This document shows, piece by piece, positions 14,885 to 19,526 of a stretch of 19,526 bases of DNA (positions within the stretch are counted from its first letter, which is position 1; each line of letters starts with the position of its first letter). The position numbers were made by a program, and so were the translations under genes. Origin of the DNA: Brevundimonas sp. (GTDB lineage: Bacteria; Pseudomonadota; Alphaproteobacteria; Caulobacterales; Caulobacteraceae). The stretch lies in contig NZ_JAVHLH010000019.1 in the NCBI RefSeq assembly GCF_031082345.1, positions 1-19,526 of the forward strand. The letters run 5' to 3'. Under the pieces are notes generated by a model. That model was not told the DNA's origin and did no database searches. It was given only the letters and a program-made list of their open reading frames with translations.

Positions 14885-15346
14885 CTAGCCGACCGTCGCC
14901 TTGACGATCTTGCCCGGGTTGCGGGGCGGTTCGCCCTTGGGCAGGGCGTCGACGTTGTCCATGCCTTCGATGACCTCGCCCCAGACGGTGTACTGGCCGT
15001 CGAGGAAGGAGGCGTCGTCCAGGCAGATGAAGAACTGGCTGTTGGCGCTGTTGGGGTCCGAGGTGCGGGCCATCGAGCAGACGCCGCGGGCGTGGCGCTC
15101 TTTCGAGAACTCGGCCTTCAGGTTCGGCTTGCTCGAGCCCGAGGTGCCGGTGCCGGTCGGATCGCCGCCCTGGGCCATGAAGCCCGGGATGACGCGGTGG
15201 AAGACCACACCGTCGTAGAAGCCCTCGCCGGCGAGCTCGGTGATGCGGGCCACGTGGCCGGGCGCCAGGTCGGGGCGCAGCTTGATGACGACGTCGCGGG
15301 CTTCGCCGTCGCCGGTGTCGAGAGTGAAGGTCAGGGTATCGGCCAT
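14885..15346 (-). CDS. Cyclophilin-type peptidyl-prolyl cis-trans isomerase
   Basis: 153 residues from ATG 15346, with AAGGAG nine nt upstream; the long open frame further upstream is antisense to rlmE. There is no signal peptide, so it is cytoplasmic. It catalyses proline cis-trans isomerisation in folding proteins. Catalytic-site residues: FHRVIPGFMAQGGDPTGTG (Arg51, Phe56, Gln59), MARTSDPNSANSQFFI (93-107) and the VWGEV strand with Trp122, which corresponds to the cyclosporin-contact position. Bacterial PpiB-like length. It diverges from rlmE across 69 bp and converges on rnd. Confidence 0.94.
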   Translation of the reverse strand: MADTLTFTLDTGDGEARDVVIKLRPDLAPGHVARITELAGEGFYDGVVFHRVIPGFMAQGGDPTGTGTSGSSKPNLKAEFSKERHARGVCSMARTSDPNSANSQFFICLDDASFLDGQYTVWGEVIEGMDNVDALPKGEPPRNPGKIVKATVG

Positions 15347-15378
15347 CGGGGGCTGCTCCTTGTGAATTGTCGCGGGTG

Positions 15379-15409
15379 CATAGCCCGCAAACCCGCCGGG
15401 GGCTATGTG
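15379..15409. promoter_or_regulatory. Inverted repeat carrying face-to-face -10 elements (ppi/rlmE)
   Basis: CATAGCCC at 15379-15386 and GGGCTATG at 15400-15407 are perfect inverted 8-mers, 13 bp apart. Read outward, the right arm plus two bases gives TATGTG at 15404-15409, exactly -12 to -7 from the rlmE ATG. The left arm on the minus strand gives TATGCA, 33 bp before the cyclophilin ATG. No good -35 is visible for either. Confidence 0.4.
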
Positions 15410-15415
15410 GATGCG

Positions 15416-16122
15416 ATGAGCGACGAAGAAAAGCCTGTCGAGCGCCGACGCATGGTCCGCCCGCCCTCGGGCGGAACCGCCGCCGGCCGCGGCATGGGCG
15501 CCAAGATGAAGACGGCGGACACCAAGTCGATGTCCAGCCAGCAATGGATCAAGCGTCAGCTGTCCGACAAATGGTCCGAGCGCGCCCGCGCCGAGGGCTG
15601 GCGCAGCCGTGCGGCCTTCAAACTGCTGGAGATCGACGAGCGATTCCACCTGATCAAACAGGGCAGCCGGGTCATCGACCTCGGCGCCGCGCCCGGCGGC
15701 TGGATCCAGGTGGCGCTGAAGCGCGGCGCGACCTCGGTGGTCGGCGTCGACCTGCTGCCGATCGAACCGATCCCCGGCGCGACCCTGATCCAGGCCGACT
15801 TCACCCATCCGGGGGTCGATCAGCAGATGATGGAGCTGCTGGGCGGGCCGCCCGACCTCGTCCTGTCCGACATGGCCCACAACACCGTCGGCCACCGCCA
15901 GACCGACCACCTGAAGATCATCGCCCTGATCGAGATCGCCGCCGACTTCGCCATCCGCACCCTCAAGCCGGGCGGGCATTTCGTGTCCAAGAATTTCCAG
16001 GGCGGCGACGCCGGCGGCGTGCTGGCCCGGCTGCGATCGGAGTTCGAGACGGTCAAATACGTCAAGCCGGAGTCGAGCCGGAAGGACAGCGCCGAGGTCT
16101 TCCTCGTGGCGATGAACAAACG

Positions 16123-16126
<4 letters not shown>
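15416..16126 (+). CDS. rlmE: 23S rRNA (uridine-2552-2'-O)-methyltransferase
   Basis: 236 residues. It methylates U2552 of the ribosomal A-loop late in 50S assembly, using SAM. The catalytic K-D-K-E tetrad is intact: Lys69 (SRAAFKLLEID), Asp152 (LVLSDMAHNTVG), Lys192 (FVSKNFQGG) and Glu227 (KDSAEVFLV), with SAM motif I VIDLGAAPGGW (87-97). It is ~27 residues longer than E. coli RlmE because of a basic, Gly-rich N-terminal extension (RRRMVRPPSGGTAAGRGMG), typical of alphaproteobacterial forms as I know them. The start is ATG 15416. There is no Shine-Dalgarno, and a -10 at the right distance suggests a leaderless message. Confidence 0.95.
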
Positions 16127-18260
<2,134 letters not shown>

Positions 18261-18274
18261 CGAGGGGACAGGCC

Positions 18275-18676
18275 ATGGATATGACGCCCGAGTTCATCAT
18301 GCTGGCCTTCACCCTGATCCTGGCGCTGGTCCAGATCGGGGCCGCCGGCATGGCGCGCACGGCGGAGCTGGGCGCCAAATGGAACGCCGGCCCCCGCGAC
18401 GCGGACGTTCCGCCCCCCGGCAAGCTCGCCGGACGCCTGATGCGGGCCCAGACCAATCTGTTCGAGACCCTGCCGATCTTCGCCGCCGCCGTGATCATGG
18501 CGCATATCGCCGGTAAGGACGGGCAGACCCTGACCTTCGTCGGGACGCATCTCTACTTCTTCGGGCGGCTGATCTACCTGCCGCTCTACGCCTTCGGCGT
18601 GCCCTACATCCGTTCGCTGGTCTGGCTCGTCGCCGCCGGCGGGTTGGTGATGGTCCTCGCCGCCCTGTTCGTTTGA
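18275..18676 (+). CDS. MAPEG family membrane protein
   Basis: 133 residues with four hydrophobic helices (~6-27, ~63-80, ~86-107, ~113-132). LMRAQTNLFETLPIF (55-69) is the MAPEG signature (PF01124) with the Arg-Ala-Gln-x-Asn-x-x-Glu motif that binds glutathione in eukaryotic members. Bacterial proteins of this type sit in the inner membrane; their substrates are mostly unknown, so no enzyme name is given. The start is ATG 18275; an alternative is Met3 at 18281. It lies 14 bp after guaB and 9 bp before the rsmB-like gene, so it is probably co-transcribed with both. Confidence 0.9.
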   Translation: MDMTPEFIMLAFTLILALVQIGAAGMARTAELGAKWNAGPRDADVPPPGKLAGRLMRAQTNLFETLPIFAAAVIMAHIAGKDGQTLTFVGTHLYFFGRLIYLPLYAFGVPYIRSLVWLVAAGGLVMVLAALFV

Positions 18677-18685
18677 AAGCCTGAA

Positions 18686-19526
18686 TTGACCCCAGCCGCC
18701 CGCCTCGCCGCCGCCGCCTCCGTCCTCGACAGCATCGCCCAGGGGCGAGCCCCGGCCGAGGTCGTGCTGAAAGCGTGGGGCGCCGCCAACCGCTACGCCG
18801 GATCGGGCGACCGCCGCGCCGTGGCTGACCGCGTCTATCGCGTGCTGCGCGCCCGCGGCCGGCTGGTCTGGGCCATGGGCGGGCGCGAGGACGGCCGGGC
18901 CTTGGTCATCGGCTCCTTGGCCCTGATCGACGGCCTGTCGCTGGAAGAGATCGAAGCCCTGCACTCCGGCGAGGGCTACGGTCCGCGGCCGCTGTCGAAA
19001 CAGGAACGCGCCCGCATCACGGCCGGGGAGGGCGATCTGCCCGGCTGGGTCGCCGCCGGCCTGCCCGAGTTCGTGGTCGAGGACTTCAAGACCACCTTCG
19101 GCGAGCGCTGGAGCGAGGAGGCCCGCGAGCTGATGGCTCCGCGCGCGCCGATCGACCTGCGCGTCAACACGGCCCGGACCACGGTCGAGGCCGTCGCGGC
19201 CGAGCTGACCGCCGCTGGCCTGAAGCCCGAGCCGACGCCGTGGTCGGCCCGCGGCCTGCGCCTGTCGGCCGAGCCGCCGCCCAATGTGCAGGCGCTCGAA
19301 GCCTTCAAGGCCGGCCAGATCGAGATCCAGGACGAGGGCAGCCAGATCGTGACCTGGCTGGCTGGCTCCGGGCTGAACTTCACGCCCGACAGCATCGTCG
19401 TCGACTATTGCGCCGGCGGCGGCGGCAAGACGCTGGCGCTGGCCGTGCAGGCCCTGCCGGAAGCCGATCCGGCCAGGGCCTCCGCGCCGAAGCCGGCCGG
19501 CTGGTCGCCCACGGGGGCGGACGAGG
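18686..19526 (+). CDS. rsmB: RsmB/NOP2-type rRNA cytosine-C5 methyltransferase, 3' end outside window
   Basis: 280 complete codons are visible, open to the edge. The start is taken as TTG 18686, the only start-like codon near the MAPEG stop, because the helical N-terminus (LTPAARLAAAASVLDSIAQGRAPAEVVLKAW) begins there. The N-terminal part is the NusB-like helical domain of RsmB; PRAPIDLRVNTARTTVEAV (~152-170) and IEIQDEGSQIVTWLA (~212-226) match the PUA-like and pre-catalytic segments. VVDYCAGGGGKTLALA (~238-253) is SAM motif I. The catalytic cysteines lie beyond the edge. The gene would make m5C in 16S rRNA. After motif I there is an unusual Pro/Ala-rich stretch (PEADPARASAPKPAGWSP). Family certain; exact ortholog (RsmB) likely. 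Confidence 0.82.
   Translation, partial: MTPAARLAAAASVLDSIAQGRAPAEVVLKAWGAANRYAGSGDRRAVADRVYRVLRARGRLVWAMGGREDGRALVIGSLALIDGLSLEEIEALHSGEGYGPRPLSKQERARITAGEGDLPGWVAAGLPEFVVEDFKTTFGERWSEEARELMAPRAPIDLRVNTARTTVEAVAAELTAAGLKPEPTPWSARGLRLSAEPPPNVQALEAFKAGQIEIQDEGSQIVTWLAGSGLNFTPDSIVVDYCAGGGGKTLALAVQALPEADPARASAPKPAGWSPTGADE

Overview
The window is high-GC DNA with strongly G/C-biased third codon positions and tightly packed, mostly bacterial housekeeping genes. Gene content and protein style point to an alphaproteobacterium of the Caulobacterales, most like Brevundimonas or a relative. The basis is IMP dehydrogenase followed by a MAPEG protein and an RsmB-type methyltransferase, split purM/purN, an HRDC-containing RNase D, and many exported peptidases. 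This placement is inference from recognition, not from a search. I see no tRNA, rRNA, CRISPR array, insertion sequence or phage gene.

Left end (1-1411): plus strand, the last codons of an unidentified gene and the first ~20 codons of what looks like a cyclase-family (kynurenine formamidase-like) gene, which stops abruptly. Minus strand, an operon reading leftwards: holC (DNA polymerase III chi) followed by three small paralogous lipoproteins resembling the peptidase-inhibitor I78 family, all sharing a Cys-Thr-Thr-Cys-Pro motif. The last copy loses its conserved C-terminus exactly where the cyclase fragment begins, so the left end carries a rearrangement junction.

1515-5765: minus strand, an exported beta-lactamase-fold serine hydrolase with a 17-bp palindrome just upstream of its start, then DUF2164 and an ABC-F ATPase as an abutting pair (ABC-F first). 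Divergent from the ABC-F gene is ndk (plus) with a good sigma-70-like promoter; a hairpin separates ndk from the convergent SulP gene.

5768-10031: minus strand, a small XRE-type regulator translationally overlapping a SulP anion transporter with a STAS domain. The regulator has a long inverted repeat over its own predicted promoter. Then comes a strong intrinsic terminator and an exported M13 zinc metallopeptidase.

10032-14848: a purine segment. The order on the minus strand is purM, then (across a small plus-strand exported protein of unknown function) an exported M28 peptidase with a fibronectin-like tail, coupled by a TGATG overlap to purN. rnd (RNase D) diverges from purM and is predicted to be leaderless. 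A perfect bidirectional terminator separates rnd from a cyclophilin gene.

14885-19526: cyclophilin (minus) diverges from rlmE (plus, also predicted leaderless). A duplicated DUF2061 membrane protein (minus) converges on rlmE with overlapping stop codons. It diverges from guaB (plus), which is followed closely by a MAPEG protein and a partial RsmB-type rRNA methyltransferase cut by the window edge. Functionally the window mixes purine and nucleotide metabolism (purM, purN, guaB, ndk), RNA maturation (rnd, rlmE, rsmB-like), a replication clamp-loader subunit, and periplasmic proteolysis. No coherent new defence or biosynthetic system is visible; the most unusual material is at the left edge and in the regulatory DNA.
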